DNA of 64,000 nucleotides from SZUA-36 sp963704855 (GTDB lineage Bacteria; Pseudomonadota; Gammaproteobacteria; Xanthomonadales; SZUA-36): positions 310,001 through 374,000 of the forward strand of contig CAVPHY010000004.1 in NCBI GenBank assembly GCA_963704855.1, written 5' to 3'. The notes under the pieces are model-generated. The model saw only the letters and a program-made list of their open reading frames with translations. It did not search any database and was not told the DNA's origin. Below are positions 55,492-64,000 of the stretch, in pieces. Both the position numbers and the translations under genes were made by a program. Position 1 is the first letter of the stretch. The number at the start of each line of letters is the position of its first letter.

Positions 55492-56832
55492 ATGCATGAT
55501 AAAGATGATCCTTTTTTTGACATGGATGATGAGCGCACGATCATCAAGCCCAATCCCCGTGGCCGGGCCGCAAGCCAGGCCCAGGCACCCCGCCCACAGC
55601 GGTCTGCGGAGCCAGGAAGAAAAGTAGATTTATCTTTCCGTCCGGGTCTTAACCCGATTGAAAAGTCCGCATCGGTATTGCTAAGCCTTCTGAGCCAGAT
55701 ACGTAACACCAGCACACACCCCAACCCCAGCGGTCTGCATAAGCAACTCGCCAGCGAGATCCAGACATTTGAGAAGACCGCACAAAAAGCCGGCATCAAC
55801 GAGAAAACCGTTTTTATTGCCAGGTACACACTTTGCACAACCATTGATGAATTTGTAATGTCTACGCCCTGGGGTTCGGGCAGCATCTGGGGTAAGCAGA
55901 GCCTGTTAAGCCTGTTTCACAAGGAGACCCGTGGTGGTGAACGGTTTTTCCAGTTGGTGACCAAGCTCAGTGAGGACCCGGCCAAGAACATAGACCTGCT
56001 GGAACTGCTTTACGTATGCCTGGCGCTGGGTTTCCAGGGACGTTACCGGGTATTACCCAATGGAATCAATGAACTCGAGGGGATTCGCGAAAGCCTTTAT
56101 TACACCATACGAAATCAGCGCCAGGAGCCCGAACCCGAACTCTCCCCGCACTGGGAAGGCATGAACAAATCCGCCATCGATAAACCCGCATTGATACCGG
56201 TATGGCTGGCCACCGGCATCGTGCTCTTACTGCTGGTCGGGCTTTTCAGTTTCTGGCGTTTTAACCTCGGCAGTCATATTGATCCGGTGCATGCGAGGGT
56301 GATGAACATCGGCCGCGAAGAATCCCTCCTGCCGACCCGCCTGCTGGCAGCGCCCGCAGCGGTGTATATTGCCGACCCGGGTCCCGCACGATTTGGATTG
56401 CAACAATTTCTGGAGCCGGAAATTCGCGCCGGCGAAGTGACGGTAGAGGAATTACCCGATCGCATCGTTGTATCTATTGCCGGCGACAACCTGTTCGATT
56501 CCGGCAGCGAGACCATCAGTAATGAATACCACGACCTCATCCGCAGGATCGGTGAAGGTCTGGAGCAGACGAATGGCAGGATCAAGGTGATTGGACATAC
56601 GGACAATATCCCCATGGGCAGAAACAAGCGCTTCAGTTCCAATTTCAGTCTCTCGCAAAGCCGCGCCGAGTCCGTTGTCAGCCAACTGAGTGCCAGCGTG
56701 ACCAACCCATCCAGGTTAACCTCAGAGGGATTAGGTGAGACCCGGCCGATTGCAAGCAATGCAACAGCCGAAGGCCGATCCCAGAATCGAAGGGTTGAAA
56801 TTATCCTGATGGAGAGGGCCCGCGGATCATGA
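55492..56832 (+). CDS. tssL: T6SS membrane protein TssL with OmpA-like peptidoglycan-binding domain
   Basis: Protein of 446 aa. The N-terminal tail has DDERTIIKPNP (Thr16), matching the conserved threonine phosphorylated by PpkA and read by Fha in Agrobacterium. The cytoplasmic DotU/IcmH-like domain follows (ASVLLSLLSQIRNT, TLCTTIDEFVMSTPWG, LLELLYVCLALGFQGRY). One transmembrane helix (about 235-257) leads to a C-terminal OmpA-like domain (FDSGSETI, IKVIGHTDNIPM, NFSLSQSRAESV, RSQNRRVEIIL). Evolved TssL proteins with this domain bind the cell wall. Overlaps tssM by four bases. Confidence 0.95.
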   Translation: MHDKDDPFFDMDDERTIIKPNPRGRAASQAQAPRPQRSAEPGRKVDLSFRPGLNPIEKSASVLLSLLSQIRNTSTHPNPSGLHKQLASEIQTFEKTAQKAGINEKTVFIARYTLCTTIDEFVMSTPWGSGSIWGKQSLLSLFHKETRGGERFFQLVTKLSEDPAKNIDLLELLYVCLALGFQGRYRVLPNGINELEGIRESLYYTIRNQRQEPEPELSPHWEGMNKSAIDKPALIPVWLATGIVLLLLVGLFSFWRFNLGSHIDPVHARVMNIGREESLLPTRLLAAPAAVYIADPGPARFGLQQFLEPEIRAGEVTVEELPDRIVVSIAGDNLFDSGSETISNEYHDLIRRIGEGLEQTNGRIKVIGHTDNIPMGRNKRFSSNFSLSQSRAESVVSQLSASVTNPSRLTSEGLGETRPIASNATAEGRSQNRRVEIILMERARGS

Positions 56833-59800
56833 TGAACTCGATTTTTTCCAGAATGCTCCACATGGGCATGTTCGCATTGCTGGGGCTGGGTGTCCTTGCC
56901 GTAATGATCTGGTACTACGGACCGCTTATCCGCCTGGGCGATTTTGCGCCGCTGGTATCGGTAACCTCCCGCGTCGTTACCATCCTTGTCATCTTTGCCA
57001 TATGGGGCCTGTTCAGGCTTTACAAAGCATGGCGTGACAAGAAAAAGAGTGCTGAAATTTCCAACGACCTCGCCGCGTCCGCGGAAAGTGTTGATCCGAA
57101 TGAAGCGCAGTCCAGCGAAGAACTGGCAACTCTGAAAAACACCTTCGACGAAGCCCTGAAAGCACTTAAGAAAAGCAGTGTCGGCGGTAAAAAGCTCACC
57201 TCAATTTACCAGTTGCCCTGGTATATCATCATCGGCCCACCCGGTTCAGGTAAAACCACCCTGCTGGTCAATTCGGGCTTGCGTTTCCCGCTGGCCGACA
57301 AGATGGGCCTGTCGAAAATACAGGGTATCGGCGGCACCCGGAATTGTGACTGGTGGTTTACCGACGAAGCGGTGATGATCGATACCGCTGGCCGTTATAC
57401 CACCCAGGACAGTAATGAGAAGGTTGACAACAAGGCGTGGTTCGGTTTCCTCGACCTGTTAAAAAAACACCGCAGAAGACGTCCGATCAACGGCATTATT
57501 CTTGCCATCAGCATGGAAGAACTCGCCCGTCAAAGCAATGTCGAGCGCGAGCGCAACGCGGCGGCCATCAGCAACCGCATCCAGGAACTTTACGAGCGTC
57601 TCGGAATCCGCTTCCCGATTTACCTGATGTTCACCAAGTGTGACCTGATGGCAGGTTTCCTGGAGTTTTATGGAAACCTGGACCGCAATGACCGTGACCA
57701 GGTGTGGGGCTTTACCTACGGTCTGAAAGATGATCCGATCGAAAGGTTCGGCGAAGAGTTCGGCATTCTGCAAAACCAACTGGAAACACGCCTGGTGCAG
57801 CGTTTGCAGGATGAGCGGGACGTCAACCGGCGTGAACTGATCTATAACTTCCCCAGCCAGCTAAGCGCGGCGCGCGAAAGCATCGAAGAATTCCTGCAAC
57901 GCGTTTTCAAACCAAGCCGGTACACCAGCAAGCAGATGCTACGTGGCGTTTACTTCACCAGTGGAACACAGGAAGGTACGCCATTTAACCGTATCATGAG
58001 CCAGCTTGCGCATAATTTCAGCCTGAGCAGGGCGGCCACGCAAAGCACACCCTCCAAGGGTAAAAGCTACTTTATCAGCGACCTGATGACCAAGGTCATT
58101 TTTGGTGAATCGGGACTGGCCGGGGCAAACCTGAAGGCTGAGCGCCTCTACGGTCTGGCCCGGAAATCCGGCTTTGCCCTGTTGATCGCACTGCCCATCC
58201 TGCTGAACCTCGGTTGGTGGATGAGTCACAGCAACAACAGGTCGGTCGCGGCTGAAGTTGACCTCGCCACCGACACCGTGGAAGAACACGTCGGGAAGTT
58301 ATCACCACAGAGTGCTTCAATGCTGGCCGTACTGCCCCTGTTAAACGAGGCAAGGGCGATGCCGCTCGGTTATGCCTACCAGGATGAATCCGCCCCGTTC
58401 AGCCATCGACTGGGGCTTCACCAGGGCAAACGCCTTGGAGACAACGGGACGATTCCGGCCTATCAGCGTATTCTGGAAAATGCCTTCCTGCCACGCCTGA
58501 TGGTGCGCATGGAAGAAGTACTGAAGCAAAGCATGAACAATCCGGACCAGGCCTACCAGGCGCTGAAGGCCTACCTGATGCTGGCTAATCCGGACCGAAT
58601 GGATACGCAATTCGTCGCGCAATGGGTGCGTCAGGATTGGGATACGAACCAGTCGCGGGTGATGAGCGCGGAACAGTTAGAGCAACTCAACGGCCACCTG
58701 GATGCGTTGCTTGAAATGGATCCGTTGACCCTGCCCTTCGATCTCGATAACAACCTGGTAATGACGGCCCGCAATATGTTATCCAAAACGACGCTGGGTG
58801 AACGTATTTATGCCGTCATCAAGTCGAAGCACCTGAACGAAGGCAAGGCTTTCACAATCCCTTCCGCCGCCGGCAAGGATGGTGCCCGTGTCTTCATCCG
58901 CTCCAGTGGTCTGCCGATCAACCAGGGTGTGCCTGCCTTGTTCACGCCCGAGGGTTATCACCAGATGTATCTTCCGGCAGAGGCCCGCATCATTTCCGAT
59001 ATGGAAGATGAAACATGGATCTTCGCGACCGAGGCAAGTGGTTCCGAACAGGTCACCCAGGCCGAACTGGTCAATTCAATCCGCCGCCTGTACTTCGAGG
59101 ACTACACCGGCCACTGGGTAGAGTTTCTGGAAGACGTTCGCATCCGGCCCTTCAGCAGCATGGCCCAGGCCGCCGAAATTTTGCAAATACTGACCAGTGA
59201 CGACTCACCGCTGCGCCAATTCCTGGTCAATGTATCTAACGCAACGCGACTGGCGCCCGAAGAGAAGGTTGCTGATGAAGAGGACGGTGGTGTTTCCCTG
59301 AGGGACCGCATTAGTTCGATTTTTTCATCCGGAACCGGTGACGCTTCGATGTTGCTGGATCCGGTACTGGTCGACCGAAGCTTTGCGAGCCTGCATAAAC
59401 TCGCTGCTTCGCGCGACGGCGCACCCTCCCCGCTTGACGCCCTGTTGGGCGATCTGCAGGAGTTATATCTGTACATCGATCAGTTGGCGCGCAGTTCGAG
59501 CGACCAGTTGCTGACCGGCTTGCAAAGCCAGGCCGGAACAGCCATCACGCGGGTCAGGTTGCGTGGAGAGAGATCGCCCGAACCGGTCGGCGAGTGGGTC
59601 ATGCTCATTGTGACCGACAGCAATAACCTGGTGGCTGGTGGCGCCGAGGCAACGATTACTTCAGCCTGGTCTGCCGATGTACTACCCTTCTGCCAGCAGG
59701 CCCTGAACGGCCGCTATCCGTTTGATAATACCGCGGAACGCGAAGTCCAGATACGTGATTTCGGCGTCTTTTTCATGCCGGGTGGAACCCTGGACAAATT

Positions 59801-60353
59801 CTTCGACCATTACCTGTCGGAGATCGTCGACACCACCGCCTCGACCTGGAAGCTGAAACCCAAGGTTGCCGGGAGTCTGAAAATCTCCGCTGCATCGTTG
59901 AAGCAGATACAACGTGCGAAAACGATCCAGAGCGCATTCTTTGCCGGTGGCGGCGCCAGCCCATCGATATCGTTTGAACTGCGACCGGTCCGGATGGATC
60001 CTGTCACGACTAATTTCATGCTGAACATCAATGGGCAGAGTACAAACTACAGCCACGGGCCGCTCTTCAACCAGTCATTTGTCTGGCCGGGAGATGCTGG
60101 TCTTAGCCAGGTGCAGATGCAATTCAGCCCATTGTCCTCCAGTGGACGTTCCGGCGCGACACTGGACGGACCGTGGGCCTTTTTCCGGTTGCTGGATGGA
60201 TCGGGCATGACGCCATCGTCCACGCCTGAGAAATTCCAGACCAAGTTCCAGCTTGATGACCGCTGGGTTGAATATGAAATTCGCGCCAACAGCGCGTTTA
60301 ACCCGTTCAATCTTCCAGAGTTACGTGATTTCCGCTGTCCGAGCAAGCTATGA
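56829..60353 (+). CDS. tssM: T6SS membrane protein TssM (IcmF family)
   Basis: Protein of 1174 aa spanning the inner membrane and periplasm. Two N-terminal helices (~12-30, 45-65) are followed by a cytoplasmic NTPase-like domain with an intact Walker A GPPGSGKTT (136-144) and DTAGRYTTQD, a third helix near 445-465 (FALLIALPILLNLGWWM), and a long periplasmic region that binds TssJ, ending with the ImcF C-terminal beta domain (GPWAFFRLLDGS). Length and order are standard. Start overlaps tssL; stop overlaps tagF (ATGA). Confidence 0.96.
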   Translation: MMNSIFSRMLHMGMFALLGLGVLAVMIWYYGPLIRLGDFAPLVSVTSRVVTILVIFAIWGLFRLYKAWRDKKKSAEISNDLAASAESVDPNEAQSSEELATLKNTFDEALKALKKSSVGGKKLTSIYQLPWYIIIGPPGSGKTTLLVNSGLRFPLADKMGLSKIQGIGGTRNCDWWFTDEAVMIDTAGRYTTQDSNEKVDNKAWFGFLDLLKKHRRRRPINGIILAISMEELARQSNVERERNAAAISNRIQELYERLGIRFPIYLMFTKCDLMAGFLEFYGNLDRNDRDQVWGFTYGLKDDPIERFGEEFGILQNQLETRLVQRLQDERDVNRRELIYNFPSQLSAARESIEEFLQRVFKPSRYTSKQMLRGVYFTSGTQEGTPFNRIMSQLAHNFSLSRAATQSTPSKGKSYFISDLMTKVIFGESGLAGANLKAERLYGLARKSGFALLIALPILLNLGWWMSHSNNRSVAAEVDLATDTVEEHVGKLSPQSASMLAVLPLLNEARAMPLGYAYQDESAPFSHRLGLHQGKRLGDNGTIPAYQRILENAFLPRLMVRMEEVLKQSMNNPDQAYQALKAYLMLANPDRMDTQFVAQWVRQDWDTNQSRVMSAEQLEQLNGHLDALLEMDPLTLPFDLDNNLVMTARNMLSKTTLGERIYAVIKSKHLNEGKAFTIPSAAGKDGARVFIRSSGLPINQGVPALFTPEGYHQMYLPAEARIISDMEDETWIFATEASGSEQVTQAELVNSIRRLYFEDYTGHWVEFLEDVRIRPFSSMAQAAEILQILTSDDSPLRQFLVNVSNATRLAPEEKVADEEDGGVSLRDRISSIFSSGTGDASMLLDPVLVDRSFASLHKLAASRDGAPSPLDALLGDLQELYLYIDQLARSSSDQLLTGLQSQAGTAITRVRLRGERSPEPVGEWVMLIVTDSNNLVAGGAEATITSAWSADVLPFCQQALNGRYPFDNTAEREVQIRDFGVFFMPGGTLDKFFDHYLSEIVDTTASTWKLKPKVAGSLKISAASLKQIQRAKTIQSAFFAGGGASPSISFELRPVRMDPVTTNFMLNINGQSTNYSHGPLFNQSFVWPGDAGLSQVQMQFSPLSSSGRSGATLDGPWAFFRLLDGSGMTPSSTPEKFQTKFQLDDRWVEYEIRANSAFNPFNLPELRDFRCPSKL

Positions 60354-61111
60354 GTGAAGCCAACTCCATTATAGATCTCGGGTTTTACGGAAAACTGCCA
60401 TGCTATGGTGATTTCATCCAGAAGCGACTGCCCACGGATTTCATCAACCCGTGGCACGAGTGGTTACAGTCCGGCATGGCCGCCTGCCGTGACAAGAACC
60501 CCGAGGGCTGGATGACCTTTTACCTGAATTGCCCGGCCTGGAGTTTCGTTCTGTCTGCAGGCGTCTGCGGGGAACAGGCGGTTGCGGGTGTCACCATACC
60601 CAGCGTCGACCGCGTGGGCCGTTATTTCAATTTTACGATGGCTTCCATGCTTCCCGAAGACATTGACCCTGTTGTGTTCGCCGCGGCTCAGCGTGGCTGG
60701 CTGACGGGTCTTGAGGATTTGGCGCTTTCGGTGCTCGAGCAGGAGAAAGACCAGGAAGGCATCGAAGACCTGATCAACAGCCAGTCGGCCGAACTGAAGT
60801 GGAAGCCCGGCGTGCGCTCGTCATTCAGTGGTGGTGCCGAGCACGCCAAAGTGGTGTCAGGCGGCTCATCGGGCGTCATTGAACTACTTCCGGACATGCT
60901 GCACCAATTGATTTCCAGGGAGCACCCGCGGTACGGTTTGTGGTGGCACAATGGCTCATCACAGGTTAGCGCCCAGCTCGTCACGTGTGCCGCTATGCCC
61001 ACCGGGGATGTTTACCTCGGACTGATGATGAATGAAGTTTTATTAGAAACTGCAGAAGCTTCGGTTCAGCCGCCCGAGGTTGATTTTATGGACGAACTGC
61101 TGTCCGACTAA
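60350..61111 (+). CDS. tagF: T6SS negative regulator TagF
   Basis: Protein of 253 aa with the TagF N-terminal pattern GFYGKLPCYGDFIQKRLP, then FINPWHEWLQSGMA and YFNFTMASMLPEDID. TagF binds Fha and represses T6SS activity in systems where it has been studied. In some bacteria TagF is fused to PppA; here pppA is the next gene, 12 bases downstream. Confidence 0.93.
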   Translation: MSEANSIIDLGFYGKLPCYGDFIQKRLPTDFINPWHEWLQSGMAACRDKNPEGWMTFYLNCPAWSFVLSAGVCGEQAVAGVTIPSVDRVGRYFNFTMASMLPEDIDPVVFAAAQRGWLTGLEDLALSVLEQEKDQEGIEDLINSQSAELKWKPGVRSSFSGGAEHAKVVSGGSSGVIELLPDMLHQLISREHPRYGLWWHNGSSQVSAQLVTCAAMPTGDVYLGLMMNEVLLETAEASVQPPEVDFMDELLSD

Positions 61112-61123
61112 TGGAATACAAAT

Positions 61124-61930
61124 ATGACGTTTAAGTCCTCAGCCACGACCCACGTGGGTATGGTGCGTAAAGTGAACCAGGATTCGTACGTGGAACGTAC
61201 CGATATCGGCGTATGGGCGGTCGCTGATGGTATGGGTGGCCATGAGGCGGGCGAAATCGCAAGCGCGACGATTACCGATTTTATAAAGAACCTGCCACCG
61301 CAAGAAAATATCGAGGAGATGCTTGTCGCGGTGGAACAGAGCATCATGGCAGCCAATCTTCAATTGACCGAACAGGCCGCCTCTTATGATTCACAACGTG
61401 TACCGGGCAGTACCGTCGTGGTATTGATCATTAATGGCACCCGGGGCGCCATCGTGTGGGTTGGTGATAGCCGAATTTACCGTCGCCGCGACCAGGTGGT
61501 AACCCAGCTAACCCGCGATCATTCGCATGTGCAGGACCTGGTGGAACAAGGTGTGATTCTTGAGAGCGAGGCCGAATCCCATCCCATGGCCAATGTAATC
61601 ACCCGTGCGGTGGGCATCAGCGAACCACTGGAATTGGATTCCATGTGGATAGACGTCAGGCCTGACGATCAGTTCCTGTTGTGTTCAGACGGCCTGAGCC
61701 GATTGGTGACCATTGAGGAACTGGAATCGATGATGGCCAACATGGACAGTGAGGAAGTGACCCGGTCACTGTTGCATACGGCCCTGGTGCGGGGCGCGCG
61801 GGACAATGTCACACTGATCTGTGTGACAAACGGTGCCATTGCCAGCGAATTGGCCGGCGACGATGAATCAACCGCGATTCACAATGCTGCTTCGCTGGAC
61901 GATCTCGATCTCGATTTCGACTTTGACTAG
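61124..61930 (+). CDS. pppA: PP2C-type protein phosphatase PppA
   Basis: Protein of 268 aa, metal-dependent Ser/Thr phosphatase. All PP2C motifs are present: RKVNQDSY, WAVADGMGGHEAGE, WVGDSRIYR, LTRDHSHV, LLCSDGLSRLV and GARDNVTLICV. The C-terminus ends in an unusual acidic run (LDDLDLDFDFD). It should dephosphorylate the PpkA substrate (TssL and/or Fha) and switch the T6SS off. Confidence 0.95.
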   Translation: MTFKSSATTHVGMVRKVNQDSYVERTDIGVWAVADGMGGHEAGEIASATITDFIKNLPPQENIEEMLVAVEQSIMAANLQLTEQAASYDSQRVPGSTVVVLIINGTRGAIVWVGDSRIYRRRDQVVTQLTRDHSHVQDLVEQGVILESEAESHPMANVITRAVGISEPLELDSMWIDVRPDDQFLLCSDGLSRLVTIEELESMMANMDSEEVTRSLLHTALVRGARDNVTLICVTNGAIASELAGDDESTAIHNAASLDDLDLDFDFD

Positions 61931-62065
61931 GCCAGGTCAGCCAGGACGCGTCTGCTGCCCGCAACACGCGCAAAAAAAATATTTTGTGCAATACTTAATC
62001 TGACCGGCGGGATTCTGCGGCTGGCATAACCAGAATAAACGTCAACTCATACGGGGGTAAACCTT

Positions 62066-63490
62066 ATGGCAGAAGTACCAAGCTATGAACTATGGATGAA
62101 ACAAACACATTCCCTGATTCACAAGCGCTCTACCCTTCTACAGCAGGTCGATCAAGCCATCAAAAACCGGGCCGGAAACGCCCAGATAAAAGCGGCCCTT
62201 GACCGTTGGAAATTTGATCAGAGCAGGCAGGGAAAGGACTGGACAAAGAGTGTCCGTAATCAAAAAGGCGCGGTGACCAACCTCTACCGGGCCGTCAACG
62301 ACCTTGATAAACGCAAGCTTTCCGATGAGGAACGCGAAGCAATGAAGTACATCAGCCGCATGCAGGCAATGGCCCTCGCCAAGCAGTTTGAAGGCAAGGA
62401 ATTGACGTTTAAGAGCAGCAACCTGGTCGGTCTTGCACAGGGTGCCGGCAACAAATTCCAGAAGTTCAAAACGGGCGCCACGGCGTTAAAAAGTGGTGGG
62501 TCGACCGCAAAATCCGTTTACGGCAATGTACAGACCATTAACACGGTCGCGAATACCAGTATCAAGGCGGTGCAGGCCACATCCAACGCCGCAGCTTCCG
62601 CGGACCTCAAATCCAAGATCATGCAATTGTGCAAAACACTGACACCGGGCATGGATCCGAATGATGTGTTTAAAAAATTGAACCTGGGTTCTGTCGACCA
62701 ATTCGCCGGGAATGTCGCGCCTTTCATGGGCGCCATATCCAGCGGCAAGAAAATGGTCGTGGAATGGATCGGTGTGGCCAAGGTTCAGTATCAGAAATAT
62801 GACACCGAAGACCGGCGCTTTGCCTTTGCCCCGGGTGACCCGGAAGCGGCGCTGAATGCAGTTCTTGAACTGCTGAGGCGGGAACGTAACTCGCGCCTGG
62901 CAAAGGCCGGCGTTGCAAGCGGTGCATTTGGTGCCAAGCTGGGTGCCACGTTTGCTGACGGTGGTGCGTTGTCGGGGCCTATCATTGGCCTGCTCGAGAC
63001 GCTTGCAGAGATCATGCAGATGATCGTTGAGTATGTACGCGACTGGAAAGAAGTCCAGCGGGCCAACGAATTGCTTCGCGTCGGTTTTCTCAATTTTGAA
63101 ATTTTTAACGTGTCGCCCATTCTTGGCTGTTACTTTTTACTGATCCAGGACCACAGCACCATAATCAATATACTCGTGGCCGACTACGGCACACCAAATT
63201 TTGTATTGGATGCTGAGAGGCTGATAAAGGCGATCGAACCTGTCCTTGACCAGGCCAGGGGTTATGTCGGCGAGTCAAAATTCGAGATCGTGGGCTTCGA
63301 AAACATGAAGGGCGTGGTTGAAAAAAACTGGAGCAAGCAGGGACTTGTTGGAAAAATCCAGGGCCTGCCCGGACACGTTACCGGTAAAATAGGCGAGCAG
63401 ATATCCGACTGGGTCATGAAACCGGAAAAGCCGCCAAAACTGGACAAATCCAGGATTGTTGGAATTGGTTGGAATGGGCACAGCCGGTAA
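62066..63490 (+). CDS. Unrecognised protein downstream of pppA, possible T6SS cargo
   Basis: Protein of 474 aa I do not recognise. GGGGGTAA precedes the ATG. The N-terminal ~130 residues are highly charged and helical (lysine-rich). The middle is Ala/Gly/Ser-rich (SVYGNVQTINTVANTSIKAV). A hydrophobic stretch (~305-335, GPIIGLLETLAEIMQMIVEYV) and a second (~350-380, NVSPILGCYFLLIQD) could insert in membranes. No signal peptide, no toxin motif. Followed by a small gene. It lies 135 bases after pppA in the same orientation, and a candidate effector-immunity pair is one reading; an accessory structural protein is equally possible. Confidence 0.7.
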   Translation: MAEVPSYELWMKQTHSLIHKRSTLLQQVDQAIKNRAGNAQIKAALDRWKFDQSRQGKDWTKSVRNQKGAVTNLYRAVNDLDKRKLSDEEREAMKYISRMQAMALAKQFEGKELTFKSSNLVGLAQGAGNKFQKFKTGATALKSGGSTAKSVYGNVQTINTVANTSIKAVQATSNAAASADLKSKIMQLCKTLTPGMDPNDVFKKLNLGSVDQFAGNVAPFMGAISSGKKMVVEWIGVAKVQYQKYDTEDRRFAFAPGDPEAALNAVLELLRRERNSRLAKAGVASGAFGAKLGATFADGGALSGPIIGLLETLAEIMQMIVEYVRDWKEVQRANELLRVGFLNFEIFNVSPILGCYFLLIQDHSTIINILVADYGTPNFVLDAERLIKAIEPVLDQARGYVGESKFEIVGFENMKGVVEKNWSKQGLVGKIQGLPGHVTGKIGEQISDWVMKPEKPPKLDKSRIVGIGWNGHSR

Positions 63491-63602
63491 AAAGTCTCTG
63501 GGTAACCCCGGTTGCTCGCATACTTATTGGCAGCAAAGCCACCTGTCCCGCGACCGGTGGTTTTGCAACGACGATCAATCTCATTTTAACAGGGTGAAAA
63601 AT

Positions 63603-63860
63603 ATGGACGTGCAGGCAGCTGCAATTTCGTTACAAGGTAATAATTTCGTCATCGTTCTCGTCGGTTTGGACATGGTATCCAACCCCGGCGAGGCGGATAT
63701 GGCAATCGACACACTGGAACCCAAGTTCGGCAAGGTCCCGGTCGTTCTGATGGCACAAAGAGAAGATACATCGCCGGTTTACTATGGTGATCAACGCCTC
63801 GTCGAGGCGCTGGGTGACCTTCCGGTTGACGAAATGCCCTGGAAGACCTACTCGGTTTAG
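63603..63860 (+). CDS. Small hypothetical protein after the 474-aa gene
   Basis: Protein of 85 aa from ATG 63603, chosen for the upstream AGGGTGA; the frame is open further upstream but that part (63456-63602) is not protein-like and overlaps the preceding gene. Sequence VQAAAISLQGNNFVIVLVGLD and EADMAIDTLEPKFGKVPVVLMAQ suggests a compact alpha/beta protein. Cytoplasmic, no signal. A possible partner or immunity protein of the preceding product; family not recognised. Confidence 0.65.
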   Translation: MDVQAAAISLQGNNFVIVLVGLDMVSNPGEADMAIDTLEPKFGKVPVVLMAQREDTSPVYYGDQRLVEALGDLPVDEMPWKTYSV

Positions 63861-63954
63861 GAGGTTTCAGACGCTGGACCCCATAGGCGGTTCCGTGTTT
63901 GAATCTGACAGCCATCCCCCAAGATGTGACCCCGTCTGACGTCGCAAGCGCTTT

Positions 63955-64000
63955 CTAGTGCTGATTGCGCATCCGTTTGATCTCTGCCTGCAAGTCCCCT
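63955..64000 (-). CDS. Possible C-terminus of a gene entering from the right
   Basis: On the minus strand the last 15 codons read GDLQAEIKRMRNQH then stop, with a charged helical look. Too little is present to name a product or to be sure it is coding. Confidence 0.2.
   Translation of the reverse strand, partial: GDLQAEIKRMRNQH

Noticed and set aside
61967..61988. A/T-rich inverted repeat after pppA as a terminator
   Set aside because: The pairing is mostly A-T with imperfect ends and a large loop; not distinguishable from low-complexity sequence.

Overview
This window looks like a chromosomal segment from a gammaproteobacterium. The evidence is an sdhA-sdhB-sdhE-ygfX block (the SdhE/YgfX pair is typical of gammaproteobacteria), a full cbb3 oxidase operon with its assembly genes, and a complete type VI secretion system (T6SS) of the kind carrying Fha, a PpkA-like kinase, PppA, TagF and TagJ/ImpE. 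No species can be named from sequence alone. No CRISPR array, rRNA or insertion sequence was seen.

Layout. 1-2061 (+): end of sdhA, sdhB with an in-frame stop, sdhE, ygfX. 2175-10820 (+): ccoN-O-Q-P, a small membrane protein, ccoG, ccoH, ccoI, ccoS and a DsbD-like membrane protein, together the cbb3 terminal oxidase with its copper-supply and assembly functions. 10873-17264: an exported M14 peptidase, a DUF885 lipoprotein peptidase, arginase and tRNA-Leu(UAA). 17360-23448 (-): a TPR protein, a Calx-beta/IPTL-CTERM surface protein broken by about eight frameshifts, and a FadL-like porin with one frameshift. 23574-63860: the T6SS locus and its satellites.

The T6SS locus. The minus-strand operon (51615 down to 40641) encodes TssA, TssB, TssC (frameshifted), Hcp, TagJ, TssE, TssF, TssG and ClpV. 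The divergent plus-strand operon (52013-61930) encodes Fha, TssJ, TssK, TssL, TssM, TagF and PppA, followed by two unrecognised genes (62066-63860). All thirteen core Tss components are present. A Crp-family regulator and a nucleotide cyclase fused to an FHA domain sit divergently at 38826-40575. A VgrG-led cargo operon (38721 down to 31568) carries VgrG, a DUF2169 adaptor, a ketosynthase-like protein without its catalytic cysteine, a DUF4150 PAAR-like protein, a zincin-type candidate toxin, a tightly coupled lipoprotein (candidate immunity) and a possible paralogue of that lipoprotein. A second satellite (23574-31511) pairs a membrane Ser/Thr kinase and its TPR partner with a divergent operon of a TssB/TssC-like fusion, a DUF6484 protein and a HEAT-repeat TIGR02270 protein. 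A perfect 25-base palindrome lies between these two units.

Working model. The kinase and PppA set phosphorylation of TssL (a DDERTIIKPNP motif at its N-terminus), read by the FHA domain of Fha, to license assembly. VgrG/DUF2169/DUF4150 deliver the zincin.

Reliability of the sequence. Twelve lesions (one nonsense codon and about eleven one-base frame changes) hit otherwise well-conserved genes. About eight are in the Calx-beta gene. The single lesions in sdhB, tssC, the TIGR02270 gene and fadL may be sequencing or assembly errors; they are annotated as seen.
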